Source: Aspidapion aeneum (Eukaryota; Arthropoda; Insecta; Coleoptera; Brentidae). Taken from it: a DNA stretch of 64,000 nucleotides. The stretch is from NCBI GenBank assembly GCA_963576565.1, contig OY755048.1, positions 10,269,984 through 10,333,983 of the forward strand, read 5' to 3'. The notes under the pieces were generated by a model. That model searched no databases and was not told where the DNA came from. It saw only the letters and a program-made list of their open reading frames with translations. Position numbers and translations under genes: made by a program. Of this stretch, positions 37,419-48,719 are shown in pieces; position 1 is the first letter of the stretch; each line of letters begins with the position of its first letter.

Positions 37419-38941
37419 CAGTGGCGGCTCGTGAAGTATAAGAATGGGTGTGCGCTAAATAAGTGAGTCGAAATAAATTTAAAATAAATAAAGTTAAAAA
37501 AATTTGCATATTTATTTGTAGCCAAATAAAAGAACTATTGCTGCCCACTAGGTAATAAGATTGTCAAAGTAAAAAAAGCAGGTCTCCAATAAATAAAAAT
37601 ATGCCCACACAAAAAAAATTACCTACAGTATCGATACAGTATACATACATATTAGTTTTTGGATAACATTAATTCAATGTACAAAACCATTTTATCTTAG
37701 CTTTTGATTCAAATACCATTTCATATTGTAATGTTCGTATACGTTGATTCAATGTTATCCGGTCATCGGCTGAAAATTAATGTTAAATTGATATTACGCA
37801 CCTTTTTGTCAGTCCTGCTTTTTGTTTAGTTTCCTAGTCCTTAAATAAAAAGCTTGCTATAATGTTTTGTACCAGTGGCGTATATAAGAAGGGGGGCCTG
37901 GGGGGCCCGGCCCCCCCCCCCCCCGAAGCTAAGACTTTTATAAATATTTTCCACATATTTCATGAATACAAACATAAAATAGTATAAAATACGGCCTCAT
38001 GGGGTCTTGGGCTCCCCCAAAACTGTCTCGGCCCCCCCCCCCGAAACTTTTCTATATATGCCACTGTTTTGTACACAATTAAGTCTTGAATTAGTTCCAG
38101 GATTACCCGAACCCGAACTTATAACTGCCTCAGACATATTCGACACTTGTGGATAATAATTAACCCAAAAATTACAAACAAGAAGCCGAAAACAGCATAA
38201 AATTCACTTAAAAACTGTGTAAATAAATTTTAATTACGCCCAATACACGCATACTAACGATAATATAAACAGTAATCAGCTGAGAACTATAAATAAACGA
38301 TGCAAGTGTGTATTGATTTAGCGCACCACCCCGCCCTTTTCTCGGCCGATATCCCGAGCATTTCCGATCCAATTGCGTGGCAAAAATTGGATTAAAGAGG
38401 AACGCCGAATCCACGCGCACCTCCAGATTCAAGCCCGCCCTCTCATATCCCTAGATTCAAGCGAGGCGAGGCGATCGAAGGCCACCGTATGCGGCAGCAA
38501 GCGTCAAGTCGAAAAGATCTTAATTACTTCCGTTAATGGCCGATAGATGCCACTAACGGGATCGGGATCATTAAAAAATAAATAAAAAACAACAGCAATT
38601 ATTTAATTGTGAGCATTTTTATAAATTATGCTGATACGAATTAATATAGTTATCAAGGCTTAATGTAATTTTAGAGGCGACCCATTTATTTTGTTTGGCT
38701 TATTAAAAATTGGATAAACAGATCAAGTGTTTCGCAGGGCAGGAAAAGCGGCCTCCTTTTAAATAAGATATCGATATGATTATAATATTTGAAGACGGTG
38801 TTTCGAGTTTTTAGTTTAATAAATAGCTTTGAAAAGGAATCTTGTGTGGTTTCTTACATAATAATAGTTTGTATTTATTTATTTTTCTTATTTTTGCTGG
38901 GGGTGCGCGCGCACCAGCGCTCTATGGACGAGCCGCCTCTG
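37419..38941. mobile_element. Middle element of the nest, hAT-like
   Basis: The ends are CAGTGGCGGCTCGT and, inverted, ACGAGCCGCCTCTG. The duplication GTCTCTTA is perfect (37411-37418 and 38942-38949). The 1523-bp interior has no intact transposase. The segment at about 38330-38520 is unusually GC-rich (CGGCCGATATCCCGAGC, GCGAGGCGAGGCGATCG), unlike its surroundings. It is interrupted by the element at 37873-38066. Confidence 0.92.
37873..38066. mobile_element. Innermost element of the nest, G-tract MITE
   Basis: The ends are CAGTGGCGTATATA and TATATATGCCACTG, with a perfect 8-bp duplication TTTTGTAC (37865-37872 and 38067-38074). At 194 bp it is the inverse-orientation sibling of 19609-19795. 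Confidence 0.93.
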
Positions 38942-39495
38942 GTCTCTTATAAATTGTGTCTTTAAATTGTCGAAACCCTACAACAGTCAAATGCAACGTT
39001 CCAACAAATTTATGCCAAGAGTACATTTCAATGTATTTTGCCAATTGCCAATGTTAGGTTATATACAGTGCGATTATTTATACCTGCACAGACATCTGCA
39101 GCGCTTATTTTTTAGCATTTAAAAAACAAAAAAACCGATAAAATAAGATTGTCGAAAAATTCTTTGGACACAAAAAATATTTTCCTAACGCCAAAAGTTA
39201 GCCAAATATTTTTCATGTCCTTCATTTTCTTAAATTCTTCGACCCCTTTTTAAATTTTTTTGTCCATTCTGCTACAATCTCTTTAACTAGGTAAATACAA
39301 AAGGATCACAAAACTTTATTGAATTAGTTTTTGAGATATTAAGACTCAAAATAAGTTGTTATTGACTTTAATATACATGTTAAATATTTGAATCAAAAGT
39401 AAGTGTAAAGGGCACCGCATGGCGGCTGCATAAAAAATCGGTTGGTCGCCCTCAAAATCGGCTGCACCTCCGCTCCACCCATTACGACGGCCCTG

Positions 39496-40847
39496 CTTGG
39501 GGGATGTGATAGAGGAGGTGGTAAGGAGTAAATTCAACTCTAATATGCAAAAGTGAATAGTTTTTGAAAGATTAAAATGTTCCTGTTTTTCTCCAAAAGG
39601 TAGATTTTAAGGGTTTAAAACTTACTTTGGGGTTACTAGAGGTTATTTTTCAACATTTTACAAAATTTTGCTAAAACTTCCATTCGCTAGAAATTGTTAT
39701 ACACAATTGAAAAAATTACGACTTCTTATTTACAATTTATTTACTATCTAATTTTTTTTAGGATTTTTTTTATTCCAAACATAGAATCATAGTGTTGGGC
39801 ATGCCTTCTGGTTAAAAGATTAAAAATATGTAAATATCTCAAAACCTACTAACTTTTGCATAATACATATTAGTGCTAAATTTCCTCCTCACCACGTCAC
39901 CTATCACATTCTCAAAGGAATGTATCGAATTACGAGCAACCCTGTCGAAACAAACAGGCATATGAGGAGGTCAGGGGGTGAAGTAACTGGTTAGAATTAA
40001 ATAGACTGTGGCGTGGCCTTTAATCTTTTTCCAGATTTTTGTAAAATAGGCACGCGAATCACAAAAGCGGGCCTCAGGTCTTTTATTATATCTGTCATTC
40101 CACAAACAAGTCCTTTGTAATAATAGCTCAATCTTTTGTAAAATCCTTCAAAACGGTAACAGAAAAAAAAAGATTAAATTGATTCAATCCCGGCGAATGA
40201 GCGCACGCGGCTTTTCAGGGGTGCCATTTCACAAATGCACAAATAAAATAAACAAGATTTTAAAGGAAAACGGGGTAAATTTAGAGAATCCGACAGCCGT
40301 CGCTTTTGTTAAATCACCCCGAAATTAATAAAATCTCCGCATTTTCTGGTGATTTATGTCATGGGCCGCCTGCCTATTTTTCCACTATTTTTAAAACTTT
40401 TATCCCAAAACCCTTGATTTATCTTGCGTAATTTAATTTTTACTCAGTTTTTAATAAAGGTATCATAACTTTTCTGACTTTAAAACATTTGTAGTAACAT
40501 CCATGTCCTAAGCCTCTGATTTCAACTTCCATTGGGGCACCCGTACCATGGACATGGACCTCATATGACCGAATAAAAATAATAATTCTTTTTTTTTTAC
40601 ATTTTATGTGCACGTAGTTGTAATATATTAAGGCAATATTGATGCGAAAAAACGGTACGTTGCCTTGAGATTCGGAATTGGCATATTTTAGGTTTGCTGG
40701 GTAATTCCTTAGTTCTAAATAATTTGGAAAAGCAATCACCTAAATTTTTACCAAATGTTCCACATTTATTGCTAGTTTTAAGGATAAATACTGGTACCTT
40801 TTTCAGCTTTGTTAATTTGCTTCTGAGGAATTTATATAGGTACCTAT
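39496..40847. other. Intergenic sequence, nothing recognised
   Basis: AT-rich with scattered motifs such as AAAACTTACTTTGGGG, but no gene, RNA or matched repeat ends. The minus-strand open frames at 40440-40923 overlap the MITE beginning at 40848 and show no domain. Confidence 0.4.
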
Positions 40848-41080
40848 CCGTGGCGTAGCGTGGGTGGGGGGGGGGCACGGGGGGTTTGTCGCCCCCGCCG
40901 TCCGGAGGGTACTGGCGCCCCATGGGTTAAGTATTAAGTACCAGGGCCGGTAACGGCAAAGTGAGAGGACGTCAAAGAAAACTAAAGACATGATGACCTT
41001 TTTTTTGGTCGCGCAAGATTTTTGATGGGCGCCCTTTTGAGCTGTCGGCCCCCCGCCCCTTCAGGCACGCTACGCCGCTG
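40848..41080. mobile_element. hAT-like MITE (GGCGTAGCGTG ends)
   Basis: The ends are CCGTGGCGTAGCGTG and CACGCTACGCCGCTG. Flanks GTACCTAT and GTACCAAT agree at 7 of 8 bases. The 233-bp interior contains long G and C tracts and GACGACC-type phrases similar to 5150-5445 (CATGATGACCTTTTTTTT). Confidence 0.87.
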
Positions 41081-41120
41081 GTACCAATCCTTAAAACGAG
41101 TTGTTAAGGCTCGTATACAT

Positions 41121-42270
41121 ACGGGATGTCACTAAAGTCCGAGTCAACCAAATATCTGCTGAACTATTGAAGATAACTGAACCAAATTAGGCAGTGATCG
41201 ATACGAAGGGGTGCCGCCCCTGCATTACGGGGCGGCGACATAGGGACGGCCAATTAAATTTTTTTAAATAGAAATCAGTGTCGAGTGCTACCTCGTTTTA
41301 AAGCTCTTTGAAAATCTAACACTCTGACATGAACATCAATTGTCTAGTCAAATCTGTCAAAAGCTATAGACTGTCAAACCTAATTTTCTAGTTTTTGTCA
41401 AAATTTTGTAGTTTTTAACAAACTTAGTTATTGAATAATACCTTGTTTAAAAGGCCTATGAAAATCCAACAATTTGGCGTAACTGCCCCTTGCCTATGTC
41501 ATACGTGTCAAAATCTATCGACTGTCAAACTTATTATTTTACAATTTTTGACAAATTTTACAAGTTTTGTCTAATAGCTCGTTCGAAAGGTCTTTCAAAA
41601 ACTAACATGTTGACTTAACTGTCACTTGTTTACGTCAAACATTTTTTCTACATTCTTTATCAAACAGTTTGAAGTGTTAAGTTAAACGCTTTCTTAAAAA
41701 TAAGTTCACCGACAAAACTGTGTTCCATAAAAATATAATTTCACCTTTATCTTCATTTGATCGTGGCATCTTAAAACACTTCAAATTGAAGTTTGTTAAA
41801 ACACGTACAAAAAATGTTGTGACATAAACAAGTAACGTTACGTCAACATGTTAGTTTTTGAAAGACCTTTAAAACAAGCTATGGTTAGACAAAATTTGTG
41901 AAATTTGTGAAAAATGATAAAATAATAAGTTTGACAGTGGACAGATTTTGACACGTTCTACATAGGTAAGGGGCAGTTTTTGGTTTTTCAATGACACTTG
42001 AAACAAGATATCACTCAACAGGGTTTTTGTTTAAAACAACAAACTTCTTAACTTTAACAAAAACTGAAAAAAATAGGTTTGGCAGTCCATAGCTTCTGAC
42101 AGATCTGACATAGACAATTGACAGTTATTTCAAAATGTTAGTTTTTTAAAGATCTTTAAAACGAGGTATCATTCGATAGGGGTTTCAATTAAAAAAAATG
42201 CACAATCATAATCGTCTTTTGATAAAATAGATCTCTTAATGGGTAGACTCAGAACTTTGGGACACCCTGT
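41121..42270. mobile_element. Long foldback element with ACAGGGTGTC-type ends
   Basis: The left end ACGGGATGTCACTAAAGT is matched inversely by ACTTTGGGACACCCTGT. The arms (about 41121-41660 and 41800-42270) pair over hundreds of bases: ATAGACTGTCAAACCTA against TAGGTTTGGCAGTCCATAG, and AACATGTTGACTTAAC against GTCAACATGTTAG. No protein is encoded. The ends belong to the ACAGGGTGTCC repeat class found elsewhere here. Confidence 0.8.
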
Positions 42271-43473
42271 ACATGTGTTCGTGTACAAAAATAATAGAAT
42301 TGGCTGCATTTCGGTTTGGTTTTATATATTATTTAATTTAAAAAATCTATCCTATTGCTTTTATGTAAAGTTCTGGACATGTTCGGGAAAAGCCTCTCTA
42401 AACTCTGAAAATGATCAGGAAAGTAGTAAACATTTTCTAGAAAATCCTGAAAGGTTCTGGATAAGTCTCTAAATTTTCCTTTCTGGAAATGTTTTGGAAA
42501 AGAGAACTGTGGAAAAGTTAAGGAAAACTGTGGAAATGTTCAGAAAAAGTCTGAAAATGCTTTGTATACCTCTGGAAATTTAAGAGAAACCTAAAATTGT
42601 TCTAAAAAAGTCTGAATATATATCAGTTAGAAATAAGAAAGTTTGCAATAATTACAAGCAAGGCAAGTTTTATAGAGTAGATCCACCCACTAGATTTATT
42701 TAATTTGTTTTTTTTTACAGTACACCTATATCTCTTTTAATGCATGATATAGATATAGATATCACAAACTATACATTTTGCTGGCTAGTTGAATTTCTAA
42801 AAAAATGTCATTTTGATTTTTTTATACAGCCAAACTTTAAAAATTCATATTTCACTAGCTGTTCATTTTACAAATTAGTATCATGAGGCCATACAGATGC
42901 GAAAAAACAGCACTGACTAGACTTTTGGAAAAAACGTCATTCAGCGATTTTTAAAATAGGACATGCGCTTTTGCGGCGCATTATGATTTAATTTTTTTTT
43001 CTCATGGAACCCCATCACTGAAACATGACCCATTTCACCTTCTATTTTTATTTGGAGCAACATAATAACACCTTTTCATTTGTTATAGATATCCCCAGAA
43101 AATAGAAAAAAAGCAATCAACTTTTTTCACAAACAAACAAATAAAAATCTGACCTGTTATTTATTTTTTATTTTGAAAGCTGTATACACTGTGTAATTGA
43201 AATGATGCACCCAAATACCTTGGAGCATAAATAGATATTGTTTTAAAAAATCGAAAAGTGAAGCAATCATAACTTGTTTTGAAGCAATTGCTAATTTAAA
43301 ATCGCAGATGCAAATTTTTAGGTGCGCATGCGTGTGTTTTGCCATGTAGACACACAGCTGCTTTGTGTGTATGTACGCCATATTTGTTGTTTATTTCCAT
43401 TTTGCGGTGTTTTACGTTTGTCGTCTAAAATTGTGTTTTTTCTGTGTAAAATGTGAAATAATTCACGTAGAAC
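42271..43473. other. Intergenic sequence with GGAAA-rich stretch
   Basis: From about 42370 to 42600 the sequence repeats TTCTGGA/GGAAAAG-like words (TCTGGAAATG, GGAAAAGTTAAGG) in a loose tandem way. The rest is AT-rich. No gene is supported. Confidence 0.4.
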
Positions 43474-43527
43474 ATGTGCGGCTTGTCGAACAATTTCTGG
43501 GAGAAGTACAGGAGTGCCGTTTCAAAG
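43474..43527 (+). CDS. Possible first coding exon of an unknown gene
   Basis: An ATG at 43474 opens 18 codons (MCGLSNNFWEKYRSAVSK) that end exactly at a GT (GTAGTA). The codon use is less AT-biased than the surroundings, and it is preceded by sequence rich in TGTGT and CGT motifs that could be a promoter/5'UTR. No following exon is recognised and no protein family is assigned. The donor is weak and it abuts a TA microsatellite, so this is only a suggestion. Confidence 0.2.
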
Positions 43528-43537
43528 GTAGTATATA

Positions 43538-43538
<1 letters not shown>

Positions 43539-43597
<59 letters not shown>
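43539..43597. repeat. (TA)n microsatellite
   Basis: Uninterrupted TA dinucleotides run for nearly 60 bp. Confidence 0.95.
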
Positions 43598-43600
<3 letters not shown>

Positions 43601-43760
43601 ACTTGTATTTTTCTTTATAATCTGTTAATAAAGTTAAGAGTGGTTTATAAACACTCGGCATGGTGTCGACAATAAATCTACAGAATTAATTTTAGGAAAA
43701 CTACAAATTTAACAAGCAGGTTGATAAAGTTTCACCCGATGTACTAGTTTTTGACGTAGG

Positions 43761-44480
43761 GCTGTGGAGAGGGTCAGCTCTTTTGTTTGTTGCCAGTTCT
43801 ACGTATCAGTATGGAATTATAGGATGTAAACAATATATTTATTTTGACGGGATTTTTAAAATGATATCTCCCCTGTCCTTCTTTTGGAGGTCGAAATCGG
43901 TGTTAACATATAAAGTAACTATAACCTAACCGTGGTCAATTAGTCGCAAACGTATCCTAACAGGGGCATGCCCGGACAGGATAGCATCCATCATGGGCGC
44001 ACCCAGGGGGGTTCGGTTCGGTTCATATGTATAACCAAACCTTTGTTACATATTTTTCACATATTTCATGAAAAAACACACAAATTAGCTTAAAATTCAA
44101 CATCATGAGGCTTCAGGCCCCCCCCCATTCCTGGGTGCGCCACTGCATCCATTTGCGATCTTTTGACGGTTAGGCTAACACCTATTTCGAATTCCCAAAA
44201 AGCTTTCTTTAAAAAAAATACGACGAAAATTCAATTATTTCCAAAAAATAATTATTCAAAAAAATTATTTTCAAAACGTTGACGCAGTATTGCACTGAGA
44301 GCTATCTACTGGAGTTACGGTTACAAATTTCGATTACTTAATGAAGTTATTCTGCACCGAAAAGTAACGGAGAAATGTTTAAAGGTTTGGCAACTGGCGC
44401 CGTCTCTTGGAAACCCTTGCAACCCGTGCTGACGCCTTATGCACTGTTGCCATTTGTCAAGAGCCGACCCTCTCCACAGC
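43761..44480. mobile_element. Inverted-repeat element (GCTGTGGAGAGGGTC ends)
   Basis: The ends GCTGTGGAGAGGGTCAGCTC and GAGCCGACCCTCTCCACAGC are inverted with one mismatch over about 23 bp. The similarity continues into GTTGCCA/TGGCAAC-like sequence. Inside are AACCGTGGTCAATTAGTCG and CAAACGTATCCTAAC, shared with 35205 and 46930. The MITE at 43992-44145 is nested inside. No target duplication or transposase is recognised. Confidence 0.75.
43992..44145. mobile_element. hAT-like MITE nested in 43761-44480
   Basis: The ends are CATGGGCGCACCCAGG and CCTGGGTGCGCCACTG, flanked by CATCCAT (43985-43991 and 44146-44152). It is a shorter relative of 5150-5445, again with GGTTC repeats beside the left end and TTTTTCACATATTTCATG inside. 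Confidence 0.9.
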
Positions 44481-45908
44481 GGCATCCGTGTTTAGAAAAA
44501 AACAATAATAGACATAATATTAAACTTTTGACAATTGAGTGAAGTAACGGAGTATGTTCCAAAACCCGTAAAAGGAACATTAATAATTAAAGGGGGTCTT
44601 GGGTTCAAGTATCGCGTGAAAGAATGCATGAGTATGCCCTGTAAAGGTATTTGGATGCACCAAACATTAAAGGGGGTGGGAACAGCCAAAAGAACAAAAA
44701 TAGTTTTACATTTTACTTCAAACCTCTTTGTTTTTTTAGATACAGGGTGTCAAAATAAACATTTTTTTTCGATTTTTTGTTATACCATCTTCAAAAATTA
44801 TACTGTGTGGTTTCTAAATTAAAAAAATTTCCCCAATAGTCGCGTAATACCCAGATAAAACTTTGTTTGTAAAATGAATCCGCCAGAAACATATAGATTT
44901 TATTAATCCAAATTTTGTGAAATTATTATATGCATTATAAAAATATTAATAATTAAATCTTAGAATTAATTAAAAAACAAAAAAAATCATGAGTGCTAAT
45001 ATTACTATTTTCTGTCCTTATTAAGGGGCCTTTACCCCACCATATCTCCTTAACCCATACTTTTTTGAAAAAAAGCAATAGATTTTTTAAATTTTACAGT
45101 TTTTCCCCACTTTTTAAACCAGACAAGTGGAAACCTTGGAAACAAAAAACTTTTGACCAAGTTATTTAAACTTTAATTTTCTTGACCTTCAGCAACAACC
45201 ATTAAAGTTTCGATACTTAATACACCCTCTAATATTAACATCTTATACTTTTCTGTTTTTTTTTGTTATTCGATCACTTCTCAACCCTTATAAAATGACA
45301 AAGGTAAACAGTTTAAAACTGTTGAGTTTGAGGAAGAAGGCTAATCGATTTTAAGTGGCTGAAAAAACAAACATAAAAGGATAAAAAAATATATTTTTTT
45401 TACCTGAAAATACTCCAAATCGTCGAAACGTTCTAAACAAAGTATTTAAAGATTAATGGCAATAAAAGTCCGAAATACGCTTTTATTTAAAAAAAAAAAC
45501 ATATTTTGACACATATCTTAATAATATTTATTTTAAAATATACTACTTATTCACAAAAATTGTAAGCCTATAATATAGAAACCCATGCTAGGTGTACAAC
45601 TTTTTTTTAAAAGCAGTTTATTACTTGACCTGACCTTAAAATTTGACAAAGAAATTACATTAGAGTTCGCAATTGTTTAAATAAAATCGTACACGAATCT
45701 AATTTAAATTTTCATTAAATTTGTACACGAATTTCTTCCAAAAATCGACCACTATGTGATTTGTGCTTTTAAAGTTCAAATAGAAACTAAAGAAGCCAGC
45801 AAAGTAAACTGTGCATTTGTATATATTTTTAAAAACAACAAAATTTCGAATAACTTTTTTCAAAAAGCAATTTAAAAAAATCGAATACAAAGTTTCATTC
45901 TTTTTGAA
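44481..45908. other. Intergenic AT-rich sequence
   Basis: At 44740-44762 lies ACAGGGTGTCAAAATAAAC, a member of the dispersed ACAGGGTGT class; no second end is located. The remainder has no gene or RNA that I can support. Overlapping open frames on both strands near 44500-44820 have no domain. Confidence 0.4.
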
Positions 45909-45910
45909 AT

Positions 45911-46745
45911 TCTATCTATCTATTTAGCCTTCTCCGATTCATCTTTGGATATAGGCCTTACCTAATATCTTTCACTCATCTCTGTCGCCGTGTTCATCCA
46001 TCTAGCTCCCGCATGTTTCTTTGAATCATCCAGACCCTAACTTACTCTACTTCTTTTATTTTCCCAAGGTCTCCAGTTTACAATACATTTCGCACCCTCA
46101 GAAAATTTAGAAATTTGTACTTTTAATGATAAAACGACAAAATTAGATGTCCTCTATCAATTATCTTAACTAGATCTAATGCATGCTGAAATTTGATGTT
46201 CAAATCAAGAAATTTATGTAATAAGAACCCAAAATACGCATCAGTTATACCGAAATTATTATATGTTTCTACGACTACGAAATCGTCGAAATCAAAACAA
46301 TACGGCCGGACCGATAACGCTAAATTGTCTCAGTACACTAATTTAAAGTGCGGGTGGCATCACGGGGTTATACATTTTCGTTTTGAGGCACTGAGGGTAG
46401 TTTATAATATGTATCTTAATTTCCCAAATGCTGCCCAGGCCAATCTTCCTCGTCTCTTGATTTCAGCTGTTTGGTTTTCTTTTTTTAGTTTAATAATTTG
46501 TCCCAGGTTTATTCTGATCGAGATTAATATAATAATAATTAATCTGTGTGTTATGATTTTAGTTTTAGTGTAGTTCATACTCAAGCCTATATTTTTAGCT
46601 GCTGTATCCAGTCTTCCAGCATTTTTATCAGGTCTGCTTTCTTATCTGTTATTAAGGCGATATCATCAGCATATCTTAGGTGGTTCAAGTATTGTCCGCT
46701 TACTCTGAAGCCTATTTTTAAAAACATCCTCTAGGGCTGATTAAA
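45911..46745 (-). pseudogene. Decayed non-LTR retrotransposon (reverse transcriptase remnant)
   Basis: Reading the minus strand, about 46745-46590 gives HLRYADDIALITDK followed by a leucine-rich helix, the reverse transcriptase motif C. After a stop, 46584-46402 continues with SMNYTKTKI, NLGQIIKLKKENQT and GRLAWAAFGKL, which are thumb/connection phrases of RTE-like and related elements. After unrelated or scrambled sequence (about 46190-46390, similar to the interior of 22068-22862), a 3' end with GATGAATCGGAGAAGGC closes in a GATA-repeat tail (45911-45924). Several frameshifts and stops make it a dead copy. Confidence 0.75.
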
Positions 46746-46799
46746 TATTTTAGGGGATATTGTGTCAACATTTCCCGACACCTCTGCTTATTCGGATTG

Positions 46800-47310
46800 G
46801 CCTGGTTCCTTTTAAAACTCATATTTTCAAAATTCAAATTTTCTAATAACATTTTTTTGAAAAGCAATTTTTTCGAAAATCTTTTTTTTTAATTACACTT
46901 TTTTCCAAAAATCATATCCTTAAACTAGCTTTCCTGTCCTCCTTTTCTCTGGTGTTATTCTAACCTTTGTCAATTGATCGGAAACGTATTCTAAATTGTT
47001 CGGTGTATCTGGACTGGTTAGGACCAAACTTGGCTGGACTAAACTGGACAGGTTAGAATACGTTTACGATCAATAATTGACAAAGGTTAGGATAACATCG
47101 ATTTCGAACTTTAATAGAGGGGATATGCAAGCTAGTTTAAGGATATACATTGTTGAAAAATAAGTTTTCAACAAAATTTCTGTTTGAAAAAAAATGTTTT
47201 CAAAAACTTCTTTTCAAAGAATCGCTTTTTTAAAAAAATATTTTTAAAAAACCGATTTTTAAAAAAATGATTTGAAGAATATGTTTTCAAAAAAATTTTC
47301 CCGACCCTTG
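46800..47310. repeat. Inverted repeat of the AACGTATYCTAA family
   Basis: AACCTTTGTCAATTGATCGG and AACGTATTCTAA (about 46960-47000) are mirrored by TTAGAATACGTTTACGATC and TTGACAAAGGTTAGGAT (about 47050-47095). The mirror continues outward through CCTTAAACTAGC/GCTAGTTTAAGG into arms of TTTTCAAAAA-like sequence. Relatives lie at 35205-35530 and within 43761-44480. It is probably a foldback element. Confidence 0.7.
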
Positions 47311-48156
47311 TAAAATTAAGCAGTTGCACCTTTTTTGCTTCTTACATCAGCTTATATTAATGAATTGAAAAACGAAAAGCCATACAAGATTTTCTTTACT
47401 AAAAACAAGTTCAAAACCCTTCAAATACTTTTTTTTAAATCTATAGGTATCTGTGCTCAATGTCCAAGCATAAAAAAGCTATGCTAAGTTATAAATTATC
47501 AAGTTTAAAATAATTGAAGCCTTAAAGTCATCGTTTTTATCGAAACAACACTTTTATCACTTACGGCCTTTTAACTAATGGGGGCAGAAATGGACCACAC
47601 CCTTAATTGTGTTAAGCACTTAACAAAATAGTAACTATTTTTGTTTAAAAATGTAGATCAGTAATTCTAAAAATAAAACGAATAAGCAATTTAAATATAA
47701 TAATGTATATTTAATAAAAATATATAAATAAAATAAAAAGTTTACACAAATATTTCTGACTAGGAGATGACTTAGATTTTGTTATACGAAACACAATAAA
47801 AACTAAAACAAATATTCGACTGTTGTTTTGTTTTTCTGGAATGAAAATTTTTATACACTCTAGGTAATTAGTTTCTACAAATACACACAATGTTAATAAA
47901 TATATAAAACTTAGATCACCTATCTAAGAATAACAATTTTCTTTCGACACTGTGCGATACTTTATAAAATAAAATGCAACATATATTTTAAATAATTAAT
48001 GAAAAAAGATATTTTCTCTTGTTATATAACTCCAACTGGAAAAATTATTATAAATAATAACACATAGGAATATAATTATATAGAACCCGTAAAATGTTAT
48101 AACAAATTTCTGCCCTGTTAGCAGTTTTTAAACATTTTTAACATCTTCTTTACAGC
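47311..48156. other. AT-rich intergenic sequence
   Basis: No gene, RNA or matched repeat ends recognised. Confidence 0.4.
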
Positions 48157-48455
48157 GGGGTCTTCACATAACGTTTTACCTTACGTCTTGCCTGTTCAGT
48201 CAAAACGCATCAAGTAAAACTTTGTGTGTAGATGGAAAAACGGACGTTTTACTTGAACTGATTCAAGACGGAAGAACACCTAGAGAACTGACCGTATCAC
48301 GCATTGTTTTCCAATAAAACGATCGTTTTGTATCAAAAACTCATCTAAAAACGTACGTTAAAACTATCAAGTGTGTACGTTAGTCTTTCAACCGTCATAC
48401 TTGACCCTTTTGACTGACAGGCAAGACGTAAGGTAAAACGTTATGTGAAGACCCC
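48157..48455. mobile_element. MITE with 39-bp perfect inverted ends
   Basis: The left end GGGGTCTTCACATAACG is mirrored exactly for 39 bp by the right end, which finishes TATGTGAAGACCCC. After a single-base indel the match runs nine bases more (CAGTCAAAA). The 299-bp element has internal ACGTTTTACTTGAA and AACGTACGTTAAAA motifs and no coding capacity. No clear target duplication was seen, so the superfamily is open. Confidence 0.9.
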
Positions 48456-48719
48456 ACTTAACTCTCACAGGACAGGAATTGGAATTGTGGAATCTTTCTG
48501 TTTAAACTAATTTCTAAACTCACATTTAATTCTATGTTTTTAACTTCCATTTAAGATTTTTGTGCAAAATTAGCTTTGGTCCCAACATGTATTTTCTTCT
48601 AGATACAACAAAACAATTAACTTTGGAATATTATTATATAAAATGGCAGTTAAACAACATCTAATTTTACTGTAAAATAAAATAATCAACCTTTAAACAT
48701 CCAGAAAAAAGCTTATTAA

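Larger units (their letters stand above)
37259..39495. mobile_element. Outer element of a three-level nest (CAGGGCCGTCG ends)
   Basis: Perfect 11-bp ends CAGGGCCGTCG (37259-37269) and CGACGGCCCTG (39485-39495) enclose 2237 bp. Flanks CTTTGGG and CTTGGGG look like a slightly decayed duplication. Without the inner insertion, its own length is about 706 bp. No transposase is seen. Confidence 0.7.

Noticed and set aside
46193..46573. 126-codon plus-strand open frame
   Set aside because: It is largely antisense to the decayed reverse transcriptase remnant, whose motifs read on the minus strand.
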